A stretch of 64,000 nucleotides of DNA from an uncultured Eubacteriales bacterium (GCA_905198155.1 CAJKBQ010000016.1:1-64000), one strand, 5' to 3'. Shown: positions 8,075-17,086, numbered from the stretch's first letter. Translations and numbers: made by a program. Notes: a model not told the origin generated them from the letters alone.

Positions 8075-8486
8075 TGGGGAAGCGTGCTTGTTTTGCTCGA
8101 AATGCTGCGGGTTGAATTGGCAGTTTTGCGATGGCGATTTTGAGGGAAATCAGTGTGCCCTATAATATCTTCCGTATGTTCTTCCGTATGTTCTTCCATA
8201 CGTTCTTCCATATCTTCTTCCGTACGTTCTTCCGTATCCATGTATGAAAGATGGCGTGGAAGATAAAAAAGCGGTTCGATTAGACTTCACACACTTTCGG
8301 CATATTCCACAAAAATCGGACAATATTTTTGGCAGAGACGTTGACCTTAGTGGCTGCGGCTCTGTTTTTTCTTGCCAAAATGCCTATTTGTTCACGAACA
8401 GGACACAATTCTATCACGTTCATATCGCAATCGGCAGGTACAATATTACTCAGCCACTTTCCAGAAAGAATTCAGGAGGGAACACT
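8075..8486. other. 412-bp intergenic region with tandem repeats before the ABC operon
   Basis: Contains a 12-bp tandem array (listed separately), a TATAAT at 8161-8166 with a weak TTTTGA 17 bp upstream (8138-8143), and a TACAAT at 8439-8444 with no good -35. Either could drive the ABC operon; the first would give a leader of about 310 nt containing the repeats. No gene is supported here. Confidence 0.45.
8167..8238. repeat. 12-bp tandem repeat, six units
   Basis: Six consecutive 12-mers of the form TTCTTCCRTAYS occupy 8167-8178, 8179-8190, 8191-8202, 8203-8214, 8215-8226 and 8227-8238, with a few substitutions between units. The array starts directly after a TATAAT. On the minus strand it is open as a Glu-rich repeat, but no ribosome site or conserved product supports translation. 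Confidence 0.85.
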
Positions 8487-9461
8487 ATGATAGAGGTCAA
8501 GCACCTGACGAAGCGCTACGGATCGAATGTCGCGGTCAACGACATCAGCTTCCGCGTGGAGGAAGGAGAAATCGTTGGCTTTTTGGGGCCGAACGGCGCC
8601 GGAAAATCGACGACGATGAACATTCTGACGGGGTATCTGTCCGCGACCGACGGCGACGTCACCATCGGCGGGTACGATATCCTGGAAAACCCCAACGAGG
8701 CGAAAAAGCAAATCGGCTATCTGCCCGAACTGCCGCCGCTGTATCTGGACATGACGGTCAAAGAGTATTTGGACTTCATGTACGATTTGAAGCAGGTGAC
8801 GCTGCCGCGCAAGGAGCACATTGAAGAGATTTGCCGGCTGGTGCAGATCACGAACGTGTACAAGCGGCTGATCCGCAACCTGTCCAAAGGATATCGGCAG
8901 CGCGTGGGGATTGCGCAGGCGTTGCTGGGCAACCCGGGCGTGCTGATTCTGGACGAGCCGACCGTTGGGCTGGACCCGAACCAGATTATCGAGATCCGCA
9001 ACCTGATCCGCCAGCTGGGCAAGCACCACACGGTCATCCTCAGCTCGCACATCCTGCCGGAAGTGCAGGCGGTGTGCGAACGCGTGATTATCATCGACCG
9101 CGGCCAGATTATTGCCGACGGGACGCCGGATCAGCTGTCGCACGATCTGTCGAGCGATCACCGGCTGCTGGCGCGCATCGCCGGACCGCAGGCCGAAGTG
9201 GAAAAGCTGCTACACCGGCTGCCGAACGTGGTGTCGATTGTGCCGCTGGGCGAGCGCGAGCCGGGTGTGACGGAATATTCGATCGAGACCGAAACCGGCA
9301 CCGATCCGCGCCGTGCGCTGTTTGAGCGGCTGGCGGAGCGCGGATGGCCGCTGATGGCGCTGCGTTCCACCGAGCTGACGCTGGAAGAAGTGTTTATCAA
9401 CCTCACCAATGGCAGTTACAGCGGGATGAAGCTGACGCAAAAGAAAGGGGATGCGGTCTGA
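8487..9461 (+). CDS. ABC transporter ATP-binding protein, GldA/CcmA-like
   Basis: ATPase subunit of an ABC-2 type exporter. The 324-residue protein has Walker A GPNGAGKST, signature LSKGYRQR, Walker B VLILDEPTVGLDP and an H-loop SSHILPE. A C-terminal extension (about 220-324) is usual in drug- or gliding-type ABC-2 ATPases. AGGAGGG at 8474-8480 fixes the start at 8487; in-frame sequence upstream to 8244 is leader. It overlaps the permease gene by one base (TGATG), and a GldG-like and a DUF4340 gene follow. The set resembles the GldA-GldF-GldG arrangement known from gliding Bacteroidetes but common in non-gliding Firmicutes. The substrate is unknown. Confidence 0.92.
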   Translation: MIEVKHLTKRYGSNVAVNDISFRVEEGEIVGFLGPNGAGKSTTMNILTGYLSATDGDVTIGGYDILENPNEAKKQIGYLPELPPLYLDMTVKEYLDFMYDLKQVTLPRKEHIEEICRLVQITNVYKRLIRNLSKGYRQRVGIAQALLGNPGVLILDEPTVGLDPNQIIEIRNLIRQLGKHHTVILSSHILPEVQAVCERVIIIDRGQIIADGTPDQLSHDLSSDHRLLARIAGPQAEVEKLLHRLPNVVSIVPLGEREPGVTEYSIETETGTDPRRALFERLAERGWPLMALRSTELTLEEVFINLTNGSYSGMKLTQKKGDAV

Positions 9462-10165
9462 TGTCTGCGATTTACAAGCGCGAACTGCGCGGATTTTTCA
9501 CCAACCCGCTGGGCTACGTGTTTATCGCGGCGCTGCTGGGTTTTGAAGGGTTTTACTTCTGGCAGATTCTGTTCTATCAGAACACCGAATCGTTTATGTA
9601 CATTTACAACGGGATTTTCACATTCTGCATGATGCTGATCCCGGTGCTGACGATGCGGCTGCTGAGCGAAGACAAAAAACAGAAAACCGACCAGGCGCTG
9701 CTGACCGCGCCGGTGAGCCTGTTTGGGCTGGCGATGGGCAAGTTCCTGGCGGCGCTGACGGTATACGCGATTCCGGTGCTGTTCACGCTGGTGCACGCGT
9801 TCGTGATGAGCTTTATGGGCACGCCGAACTGGGCAGCGATTTTTGGCAATGTAATCGGCACGCTGCTGTACGGCGCGGCGATTATCGCCATCGGGCTGTT
9901 TATTTCCGGGCTGACGGACAGCCAGATGATTGCGGCGATCGTGTCGTTTTTCATTTCGATGCTGCTGATGATTATCGACAGCATTTCGTCGCTGTTCAGC
10001 AGCAAAGTGCTGACGACGATCTGCAAGGCGCTGTCGTTTACCACGCGGTACAACGCGTTCGTCAACGGGATATTTGATACCGGCGCGGCGATTTACTTCC
10101 TGAGTGTGATCGGACTGTTTATTTACCTGACCGTATCCACGCTGGAAAAGAGAAGATGGAATTAA
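9461..10165 (+). CDS. ABC-2 type permease, GldF-like
   Basis: Membrane subunit pairing with the preceding ATPase. The 234-residue protein has about six hydrophobic segments and begins MSAIYKRELRGFFTNPLGYV, a typical ABC-2/GldF opening. The start codon shares its A with the TGA stop of the ATPase gene, and AAAGGGG lies just upstream, so the two are translationally coupled. Length is normal for this group. Confidence 0.9.
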   Translation: MSAIYKRELRGFFTNPLGYVFIAALLGFEGFYFWQILFYQNTESFMYIYNGIFTFCMMLIPVLTMRLLSEDKKQKTDQALLTAPVSLFGLAMGKFLAALTVYAIPVLFTLVHAFVMSFMGTPNWAAIFGNVIGTLLYGAAIIAIGLFISGLTDSQMIAAIVSFFISMLLMIIDSISSLFSSKVLTTICKALSFTTRYNAFVNGIFDTGAAIYFLSVIGLFIYLTVSTLEKRRWN

Positions 10166-10182
10166 AAGGAGGGCAGACGGAC

Positions 10183-11808
10183 ATGAACGAGAATGAAAAG
10201 AAAATCGACGGCGTAGAAACGCCCGTTGAGGATACTGCGGTGCAGCAGCCTGCCGAGCCGAAAAAAAGCGGCAAAAAAGCGTTTGCCAAAGCAATTCACG
10301 GGAAAAATTTTAAGTATGGGTCAATGGCGACGATCATCACGGTGGTGGTGATTGTGCTGACGATTCTGATTAACGTCGGCGCAACGGCACTGGTCAATCG
10401 GTACCCGTCGCTGAAGCTGGATATGTCTACGGGCGCCAAAATGTCGCTGTCAAAAGACCTGACCGAGACGGTGGACACGATTCAGCACAAGACGGAGATC
10501 ATTTTCTGCACGACCAAAGACAATTACGAGACGACGTTCAACAATTACCTGTCCCAGCAGATCGGCATGGAAGCGATGAACGAAGGCACCCGCATTACGA
10601 CGCTGGCGGAAAAAGCTGCGGAACGCAACGCCAATATTTCGGTGCGGTATGTGGATCTGGACGAAAACCCGTCGTTTGTCAACAATTACAAAAACGAATC
10701 GCTGGATTCGAGCAAGATTATTGTGCAGACGGAGTACCGGTACCGCGTGCTGGCGCTGAGCGATCTGTTCCAGCAGAAGTCGTCGATGGATTATTCGACG
10801 TATCAGCAGAAAACGACGTACTACTCCAACGTGGAGTATGCGCTGGCGAATGCACTGGTGTCCACCAACCTGGACGAAGTGCCGGTGGTTGCCGTTGCGA
10901 CCGGTCACGGCGAAACCGAGCCGACAACGCTGACGTCCACGCTGAAAAGCAACAACTTCCAGGTGACGGAGATCAACCTGATGACCGACACCGAGATTTC
11001 GGACGAGATCGACGTGATCCTGATTGCTGCGCCGACGGCGGACTTCACCACCGAGCAGATCGAGATGATGGAGAAGTTCCTGAACAACAACGGCAATTAC
11101 GGCAAAAACATCCTGTACATGACGGCGCCGACCCGTTCCCCGATGCCGAACCTGGACGCGTTCCTGGCCGACTGGGGGATGAAGCTGGGCGACGCGGGCG
11201 CGTACCTGCGCGAGTCCAACGACAAGCGCTATGTGCAGTATCCGGAGCTGATGCTGCTGGACGTGAACGCGGACGACGACAGCTGCCTGAAAGCGTTCGG
11301 CAAATCGACGGTCGGCACACTGCTGTCTGCGCCGATGCAGCTGCTGTTTGACTACGACAGCGGCGTGTCCACCAAAGCGCTGCTGACGACGTCGGAAACG
11401 GCGTATGTGGTGCCGAGCGGGGTGGAAGATGCGTCCAAGTATGAGCCGAAGGACGGCGACTACGGCAAGAACGTGGTGCTGGGCTACGGCGAGAAGTATG
11501 TGAGCAAAAACAACGAGCAGCTGTACTCCCGCGTAGCGGTGTGCACGTCGATGTATGCGCTGGACTACTTCCTGTCCACCAACACATACGGCAACAAAGA
11601 CATCGCGCTGACGTTCTTTAAGCATATGACCGGGACAACGGGCGACGACGATCAGGTGTACATCGCGGCGACTGAGTTCAAGGGCAGCGACATGACGCTG
11701 TCGTACAGCACGGTGAACACCGTGGGTCTGTGGATCTTCACGATTCTGGTGCCGCTGGCGGTGCTGGCGATGGGCCTTGTGATCTGGCTCAGGAGGCGTC
11801 ATTTATGA
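10183..11808 (+). CDS. GldG-like ABC auxiliary protein
   Basis: A 541-residue protein with a basic cytoplasmic N-terminus, a membrane helix near residues 47-70, a large extracytoplasmic domain (about 75-510) and a C-terminal helix (WIFTILVPLAVLAMGLVIWL). This is the layout of GldG/ABC_transp_aux proteins, which assist GldF-type permeases. AAAAGGAGGG lies before the ATG at 10183; the in-frame ATG at 10156 would overlap the permease and has no site. It overlaps the DUF4340 gene by ATGA. Its exact role in the complex is unknown. Confidence 0.85.
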   Translation: MNENEKKIDGVETPVEDTAVQQPAEPKKSGKKAFAKAIHGKNFKYGSMATIITVVVIVLTILINVGATALVNRYPSLKLDMSTGAKMSLSKDLTETVDTIQHKTEIIFCTTKDNYETTFNNYLSQQIGMEAMNEGTRITTLAEKAAERNANISVRYVDLDENPSFVNNYKNESLDSSKIIVQTEYRYRVLALSDLFQQKSSMDYSTYQQKTTYYSNVEYALANALVSTNLDEVPVVAVATGHGETEPTTLTSTLKSNNFQVTEINLMTDTEISDEIDVILIAAPTADFTTEQIEMMEKFLNNNGNYGKNILYMTAPTRSPMPNLDAFLADWGMKLGDAGAYLRESNDKRYVQYPELMLLDVNADDDSCLKAFGKSTVGTLLSAPMQLLFDYDSGVSTKALLTTSETAYVVPSGVEDASKYEPKDGDYGKNVVLGYGEKYVSKNNEQLYSRVAVCTSMYALDYFLSTNTYGNKDIALTFFKHMTGTTGDDDQVYIAATEFKGSDMTLSYSTVNTVGLWIFTILVPLAVLAMGLVIWLRRRHL

Positions 11809-13328
11809 GTAAGAAAAAACGCCAGCTGCTGATTATTCTGGCGGTTGTCGTGGTGCTGGGCGCGCTGGTGGCGGTGCTGACGCTGCTGCCGTCCGGCGAC
11901 CCGGCGGATGCTTCGTCGGACAGCCCGTCGAGCACGGCGTCCACGGCGGAAGTCACGCTGTACAGCCGCGACAAAACCGATCTGAAAAAGCTGGTTTTGA
12001 CCAATGAATTCGGCACGTTTACGCTGACCGCAAAGCCAGACGGCGACGCGATGACGTACGCGCTGGAAGGGTACGAAGGACTGAACGTTTCGACGGCGAT
12101 GCTCAGCTCCATCGCGGAGTTCGGCAGCAAGCTGGTGGTGTACCGCGAAATCGGCGATACCACCGACCTGGCCAGCTATGGGCTGACCAAACCGGCGGCG
12201 GAATTCACCGCCGAGTACACGGACGGCAGCAGCGTTTCGATCCAGGTGGGCGATCCGCTGCCGACCGACGCCAGCCGCCGCTATGCGGTCGAAAAAGGCA
12301 AGAAAAACGTGTTTGTGGTGTCGGCCAATTCGCTGACGACCGTGAAAAACACGGCGCTGCTGTCCACCTCGCTGATTAATGCGGCGATTACCGACAACAA
12401 CGGGGAATCGGCGGCACCGTCGTTTGATTCGATCCACATTTCCGGCCGCGGACACGAGTCGAAAATTTCGATTTACCCGACGTCCAAACTGAATGTGGAA
12501 GAAACCAGCCCGCTGAAAGTGTACAGCTACTACATCGACGGGCGCGCCAAAGTGCCGCTGTACAGCAGCGCAACGGAAAAATATCTGCTGGACATGTGTA
12601 CGGTGACGGCGAGCGATCTGGCGGTGATCAACCCGACCGATGCGCAGAAAGCCGAATACGGATTTGACGATCCGATTATTCTGGAATTCACGACCGTGGA
12701 AACGGATGACAACGGCAAGAAAACGCTCACCCCGTACAAGCTGCGGATCGGCAAGATCAACGACAACGGGACGGCGTATGCGATGCTGGAAGATGTCAAC
12801 ATCATCTACACGGTGCCGGCGGACAAACTGGCGGTGGCGACGATGTCGGTGTTTGAGCTGCGGGATTCGCTGCTGAACCTGGTGTCGGTATCGTCGGTGG
12901 AGGAGATTGTGGTTCAGATCGGCGATCAGACGTACCGGTTTGACCATGAGCGCAAAGTCCGCGAAACGTCGTCGGGCGCAAGCTCCACCAGTTCGGTGAT
13001 TTACGATTACGAGACGTACTACAACGGTGAGCTGCTGTCGTCGTTTTCGAAGTACTATCAGCAGTTCCTGAGTGCGTACAAGCAGGAACCGTTTACCGAG
13101 GCCGACCAGAAGGGCGACCTGCTGTTTACGATCACGCTGAAGCATTACCCCGAAAACACGAAGAAAGAAACCGTGTTCAAAGTATACGACTGCGTCGGCA
13201 ACGACCGCCGCGTCGTGTACGAAGTGGACGGCGAAATCATCGGGTTGGCGAAAAAAAGCTGGGCTTCCAAGCTGATTGAAGACACCGATCGGCTGCTGAA
13301 AGGCGAAGAGATTACGGTGACGGAGTAA
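11805..13328 (+). CDS. DUF4340 domain-containing membrane-anchored protein
   Basis: A 507-residue protein with an N-terminal membrane anchor (about 5-26, after a KKKR stretch), a Ser/Asp-rich linker, then repeated beta-rich DUF4340-like units (segments resembling LASYGLTKPAAEFTAEY recur as AEYGFDDPIILEFTTVE). It probably sits outside the membrane. AGGAGG at 11791-11796 and the ATGA overlap with the GldG-like gene set the start. It closes the four-gene ABC operon before a terminator. DUF4340 genes often accompany GldG-like genes; the biochemical role is not known. Confidence 0.85.
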   Translation: MSKKKRQLLIILAVVVVLGALVAVLTLLPSGDPADASSDSPSSTASTAEVTLYSRDKTDLKKLVLTNEFGTFTLTAKPDGDAMTYALEGYEGLNVSTAMLSSIAEFGSKLVVYREIGDTTDLASYGLTKPAAEFTAEYTDGSSVSIQVGDPLPTDASRRYAVEKGKKNVFVVSANSLTTVKNTALLSTSLINAAITDNNGESAAPSFDSIHISGRGHESKISIYPTSKLNVEETSPLKVYSYYIDGRAKVPLYSSATEKYLLDMCTVTASDLAVINPTDAQKAEYGFDDPIILEFTTVETDDNGKKTLTPYKLRIGKINDNGTAYAMLEDVNIIYTVPADKLAVATMSVFELRDSLLNLVSVSSVEEIVVQIGDQTYRFDHERKVRETSSGASSTSSVIYDYETYYNGELLSSFSKYYQQFLSAYKQEPFTEADQKGDLLFTITLKHYPENTKKETVFKVYDCVGNDRRVVYEVDGEIIGLAKKSWASKLIEDTDRLLKGEEITVTE

Positions 13329-13353
13329 AATAAACTTCGGAAAGACATAAAAA

Positions 13354-13399
13354 TACCCTGCGTACCTGGATGAATACCTGGGACGCAGGGTGTTTTCTT
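13354..13399 (+). terminator. Terminator of the ABC operon
   Basis: ACCCTGCGT at the left arm pairs with ACGCAGGGT ending near 13391, with a further ACCTGG segment in the loop, followed by GTTTTCTT. It lies 25 bp after the DUF4340 stop. Confidence 0.8.
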
Positions 13400-13411
13400 A
13401 AAAATCAGGAT

Positions 13412-13442
13412 ATTTTTCATGAATTATTCATGCATGAAAAAT
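13412..13442. promoter_or_regulatory. Perfect inverted repeat at the RloA promoter (operator candidate)
   Basis: ATTTTTCATG (13412-13421) and CATGAAAAAT (13433-13442) form a perfect 10-bp inverted repeat with an 11-bp centre. Half-site centres are 21 bp apart, two helical turns. It covers the -35 area of the promoter whose -10 is at 13453-13458, so a dimeric repressor binding here would block transcription. No regulator gene is adjacent. Confidence 0.6.
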
Positions 13443-13458
13443 AAAACTGTGCTATACT
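13428..13458 (+). promoter_or_regulatory. Promoter of the RloA/RloB-like pair
   Basis: TATACT at 13453-13458 is preceded by TGC, forming an extended -10. The -35 is poor (TTCATG at 13428-13433, 19-bp spacer), consistent with a regulated promoter. Confidence 0.6.
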
Positions 13459-13483
13459 AAAAACAAGGAAAGGGTGAGTGAAA

Positions 13484-14773
13484 ATGCTGATTAAATTGCG
13501 GATCAACAACTGTCTGATTTTTGATTCGGAAGTAGAGTTTTCGATGAAGGCCAATCTGCATCTGAAAAAATTCCCGAACAATTACACCCAAGTAGGATCC
13601 ATACCGGTACTGAAGTCGGCGATCTTATTTGGTCCCAACAATACCGGGAAAACGAATATGGTGCGGGCGATCGAGACAGTTCAGGACGTGCTGCTGAACC
13701 GGAAGGCGGAGATTACGCCCAATATATTTTCTGCAAATCCGGTTTGCGAATTTACGGTTTGGTTTTGGGAAGATGGGGCAGAGTATCTGTTCGAAGTTCG
13801 ATATGATGCAGAAAAACATGCGTATTTGTACGAACGGTTTGCTCAAGTAACGCGCGACGGGTATGGAAATGAGAAGGAAACCGACTGGTTGATTCGAGAC
13901 AACGAGAACCAGATCTATCGCTGCGCCGACGACAAAACGCTGGAACCGGTAATGCCGGCGGCAGCAACGGATCATATCTTAGTATATTTGGTGAATCCGG
14001 AGCGGTATGAGGTGTTGAACCGGGTGAAGACGATTTTGGTTTCGTTCGCATTGAAAATTGACATTGTCGATATGAACAATATCCCGATAAAAAAGACCAT
14101 TGACCTGCTGAAGGCAGGGGAGATGCGCGAAAAAATTGCGAATTTCGTGCGGAATGCCGATTTGTCACTGGAAGACTTCCGATACCTTAGCAATGCAGAG
14201 ATGCAGCAGGAAATGCCTGGTTTAGAAAAAACAGTGATATCCGGATTTCAAACACAGGAAAAGGCGATGGCAACTGCCGCTCCGATTCTGGAAATGCTGC
14301 ATTTGGGGTCGGTATATAATGGGTGCACGCTGCCAAGTGTGTTTTTTGATTCGACCGGTACCAAAAAAGTTGCTGCACTGGCCAGCTATGTGCTGGATGC
14401 GTTGAATCATGGGCGCGTGCTGGTGGTGGATGAACTGGACAACAGCCTGCATTTTAAGCTGACGCGCGAGATTATTGCGCTGTTTAACAATGAATTGAAC
14501 ACAAATGCACAACTAATCGCAACGGTTCATGACGTTTCACTGCTGGATTGCAAAACACTGTTCCGCAAAGATCAGATTTGGTTTACGCACAAAGATCAAG
14601 CACACGCTTATTTGTATTCACTGGCAGATTTTACTGCAGAAAAGGACGGCGTGCGGGATTCCACGGATTTGATTGAAAAATATCGATCCGGATGTTTTGG
14701 CGCGCTGCCGGATCCGGATTTGTTCCAGTCTCTGTTGGAGGTGAAGCAGAATGCCGAATCTTCCGCCAATTGA
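13484..14773 (+). CDS. AAA15-family ATPase, RloA-like (putative antiphage)
   Basis: A 429-residue ABC/SMC-like ATPase of the COG1106 type. Walker A is FGPNNTGKTN (Lys56), the signature-like STGTKK starts at Ser290, Walker B is VLVVDELD (316-319), and the switch histidine is in ATVHD (His349). It begins MLIKLRINN and has no membrane segment. The ATG at 13484 is preferred over GTG at 13478 because AAGGAAAGG lies about ten bases upstream. It overlaps the next gene by 23 bp, indicating coupling. Such ATPases paired with RloB- or TOPRIM-type partners occur in abortive-infection and restriction-linked systems. Both genes are visibly AT-richer than their neighbours. The antiphage role is inferred. 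Confidence 0.8.
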   Translation: MLIKLRINNCLIFDSEVEFSMKANLHLKKFPNNYTQVGSIPVLKSAILFGPNNTGKTNMVRAIETVQDVLLNRKAEITPNIFSANPVCEFTVWFWEDGAEYLFEVRYDAEKHAYLYERFAQVTRDGYGNEKETDWLIRDNENQIYRCADDKTLEPVMPAAATDHILVYLVNPERYEVLNRVKTILVSFALKIDIVDMNNIPIKKTIDLLKAGEMREKIANFVRNADLSLEDFRYLSNAEMQQEMPGLEKTVISGFQTQEKAMATAAPILEMLHLGSVYNGCTLPSVFFDSTGTKKVAALASYVLDALNHGRVLVVDELDNSLHFKLTREIIALFNNELNTNAQLIATVHDVSLLDCKTLFRKDQIWFTHKDQAHAYLYSLADFTAEKDGVRDSTDLIEKYRSGCFGALPDPDLFQSLLEVKQNAESSAN

Positions 14774-15383
14774 TCACAGACACCGCATTGGTGTAATCTG
14801 CGAGGGAAATGAAGATTACGCATATTTTGAACGCCTGACGCAACTGCATGTGTGGGACGCCCAATATGAGTTTTGTTTGATAAATGCCAAAAGTGCGTCG
14901 AATATTCCGGCGCGGTATCAGCACGACTTTCAAAACAATCGATATGAACTGCTGCTGGTATTTTGTGACACGGATAAAGCACCGTACCGCGAGTACCAGC
15001 AGATCAAGCAAAAGATCAATCAGTTTCACGACAGCTGTGCCGCTGATCACGCGATCATTTTTGCGAATCCATGCACGATGCAGATTATACTGGCGCATTT
15101 CGGCGATGCAACGCTGAAGAATCAAAGTAAAAAAACCAATGCCTCCGTGATTGCGCAGCTGACTGGGGTTGCGAATTATGATGCACACGACACACAAATT
15201 CGTGCTGTATGCCAGCAGATCTTCCAGAAAAGCTACCCGGACATGAAGGTGCGGGTTCAGGCAATGAATCGACCGGACACGGAACCGGGCAGCACCAATT
15301 TCGGCGTGTTTTTGGATCGATTTGAGCAGTCTGACGACAGGTGGATTGCACAACTGACCCGTATGATTATGGGCGATGAATAG
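14751..15383 (+). CDS. RloB-like protein with TOPRIM-type motifs
   Basis: A 210-residue partner of the upstream ATPase. It shows the pattern of RloB/OLD-type TOPRIM nucleases: an early acidic motif VICEGNEDYAYF (Glu18), a DxD motif FCDTD (Asp73, Asp75), then ANPCTMQIILAHF (Asn106-Pro107), which resembles the conserved NPCFE-WLLLHF stretch of RloB, and a C-terminal segment resembling NPSTNFHKLV. Nuclease activity is therefore plausible, triggered or restrained by the ATPase. PARIS-type AriB is an alternative assignment, but the NP motif favours RloB. It starts 23 bp inside the ATPase gene. Confidence 0.75.
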   Translation: MPNLPPIDHRHRIGVICEGNEDYAYFERLTQLHVWDAQYEFCLINAKSASNIPARYQHDFQNNRYELLLVFCDTDKAPYREYQQIKQKINQFHDSCAADHAIIFANPCTMQIILAHFGDATLKNQSKKTNASVIAQLTGVANYDAHDTQIRAVCQQIFQKSYPDMKVRVQAMNRPDTEPGSTNFGVFLDRFEQSDDRWIAQLTRMIMGDE

Positions 15384-15405
15384 CGCTTTTTGGAATTTTT
15401 ATATG

Positions 15406-15441
15406 ACTCCCCGCCGCACCTGGTAGGGTGCGGCGGGGAGT
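15406..15441. terminator. Perfect 15-bp hairpin between convergent genes
   Basis: ACTCCCCGCCGCACC (15406-15420) pairs perfectly with 15427-15441 around a TGGTAG loop. There is no T-run on either strand immediately after it, so it may be a weak bidirectional terminator or an mRNA-end stabiliser. Confidence 0.5.
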
Positions 15442-15452
15442 GTGCGGATTGC

Positions 15453-16937
15453 TCACAGGAAAACATTTTTTTCGGGGAATTCGGGTTCGCACGTCAGGTT
15501 CAGGCCCATTTTGCGGAGGGTGCCTTCGTCGCCGGAGTGCAGCAGCTGGGTGGAGTGCAGCTCGCAGTCTTTGAGCCGGGGCAGCTGCGCCACGGCGGAG
15601 GCGGCGACCGGGTCGGAGGCGGCGCAGATGTACAGCGCGGTCAGCACATCGTCCACTTTCAGCAGACTGCTGCGGCTGTGGAGCAGCTCGATTTTCAGCT
15701 TCAGCACCGGTTCCAGCACGCTGGGGCTGATGAGCAGCGTGCTTTTGGGGATATCGGCCATAACTTTAATGGAATTCAGCACGGCGGCGCTGCACGCGCT
15801 GAGCATCGACGTGGTTTTGCCGGTGATGATCCGGCCGTCCGGCAGCTCGATGGCTGCCGCAGGGGCACTGCATGCATCACGTTTTTTGCGCGCAGACGGG
15901 ACGACGGCGCGGTCTTCCGGGTGCAGATCCAGCTGCTGCATGACGGATTTCAGTTTTTCGACCGTTTCGGGACGTTCTTTGCCTTGCTTCAGGTCGTCGA
16001 TGCCTTTCCAGTAGCGGCGGATGACTTCCTGCTTGCTGGCTTCGCGGCACGCGTCGTCGTCGATGATCGCGTAGCCGGCCATGTTGACGCCCATATCGGT
16101 GGGACTGCAATAAAAATTGGCATTGCCGGTGATTTTGGTCAGGATGGTGCGGACGATGGGGAATGCTTCGACGTCGCGGTTATAGTTGACGGTGGTGATG
16201 CCGTAGGCTTCGAGGTGGTAGGGGTCGATCATGTTGACGTCCTGTAGGTCGGCGGTGGCGGCTTCGTACGCGAGGTTGACCGGGTGCTTCAGCGGCAGGT
16301 TCCAAATCGGGAACGTTTCGTACTTGCCGTAGCCCGCTTTGACGCCGCGGCGGTGCTCGTGATACACCTGGGACAGGCAGGTCGCCAGCTTGCCGCTGCC
16401 CGGGCCGGGCGCGGTTACAACGACCAGCGGCTTCGTTGTTTCAATGTACGGATTGGCGCCGTACCCCTGGTCGCTGACAATGTAATCCACGTCGGACGGA
16501 TAGCCCTTGATCGGGCGGTGAATGTAGCTGCGGATGCCGCGGGCGTCCAGCTTGCGGATAAACTGATCGGCGGCGGTTTGGCCGGTGTACTGCGTGATGA
16601 CAACGCTGTTGACCGAAATGCCCATTTCCCGTACGTCGGACAGCTGGCGCAGGAGGTCCATTTCGTAGCTGATGCCGAGGTCGGCGCGAATCTTGGTTTT
16701 TTCGATGTTGCCGGCGCTGATGCAGAACACGATCTCGGCTTCCGGACTGAGCGATTGCAGCAGGCGGATCTTGGCGTCCGGCTGGAATCCGGGGAGCACG
16801 CGCGATGCGTGATAGTCGTCAAACAGTTTGCCGCCAAATTCCAGGTACAGCTTGCCGTCGAAGCGTGAGATGCGCTCCAATATGTGCGCCCGCTGCCGCT
16901 GCACATACAGGTCGTTGTCAAATCCGATTTTTTTCAT
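15453..16937 (-). CDS. DUF1846 family protein
   Basis: A 494-residue cytoplasmic protein beginning MKKIGFDNDLYVQRQRAHIL, matching the DUF1846 family found widely in Firmicutes. A central P-loop-like segment VTAPGPGSGKLATCL suggests nucleotide binding. Structures of family members are known from structural genomics but no function is established. The start at 16937 is the conserved one; only a weak GGACGG precedes it. The gene has its own promoter (16980-17008) and is separated from the upstream isomerase gene by a terminator, so it is monocistronic. Confidence 0.85.
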   Translation of the reverse strand: MKKIGFDNDLYVQRQRAHILERISRFDGKLYLEFGGKLFDDYHASRVLPGFQPDAKIRLLQSLSPEAEIVFCISAGNIEKTKIRADLGISYEMDLLRQLSDVREMGISVNSVVITQYTGQTAADQFIRKLDARGIRSYIHRPIKGYPSDVDYIVSDQGYGANPYIETTKPLVVVTAPGPGSGKLATCLSQVYHEHRRGVKAGYGKYETFPIWNLPLKHPVNLAYEAATADLQDVNMIDPYHLEAYGITTVNYNRDVEAFPIVRTILTKITGNANFYCSPTDMGVNMAGYAIIDDDACREASKQEVIRRYWKGIDDLKQGKERPETVEKLKSVMQQLDLHPEDRAVVPSARKKRDACSAPAAAIELPDGRIITGKTTSMLSACSAAVLNSIKVMADIPKSTLLISPSVLEPVLKLKIELLHSRSSLLKVDDVLTALYICAASDPVAASAVAQLPRLKDCELHSTQLLHSGDEGTLRKMGLNLTCEPEFPEKNVFL

Positions 16938-16979
16938 TCCGTCCACGTCGCTTTCTTGAATTTTTAGAATCCGTTCATA

Positions 16980-17008
16980 ATCATACCATAAAAACGTGCC
17001 GGATACAA
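16980..17008 (-). promoter_or_regulatory. Promoter of the DUF1846 gene
   Basis: Minus strand: TTGTAT (17008-17003), 17-bp spacer, TATGAT (16985-16980). Confidence 0.7.
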
Positions 17009-17031
17009 GTGTTCCGGCGCAGAATTTCGTG

Positions 17032-17069
17032 AAAAAAGGCGTATTCGCATGAATTACGCGAATACGCCC
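17032..17069 (-). terminator. Terminator of the AraC/dehydrogenase/isomerase operon
   Basis: Read on the minus strand, GGCGTATTCGCG pairs with GCGAATACGCC and is followed by TTTTTT (17037-17032). It lies 18 bp past the isomerase stop. Confidence 0.85.
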
Positions 17070-17086
17070 GGAAAATTGCGGGAAAA

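Noticed and set aside
7960..8241. Minus-strand frame starting with Glu/Thr-rich repeats
   Set aside because: The repeats come from the 12-bp array and the remainder is antisense to the ArsC-fold gene. No ribosome site is present.
8268..8285. GGTTCGATTAGAC resembling a tRNA T-loop
   Set aside because: No acceptor stem, anticodon arm or CCA context can be folded around it.
15406..15441. Strong hairpin considered as a definite terminator
   Set aside because: No T-run follows on either strand, so it is reported only as a possible terminator.
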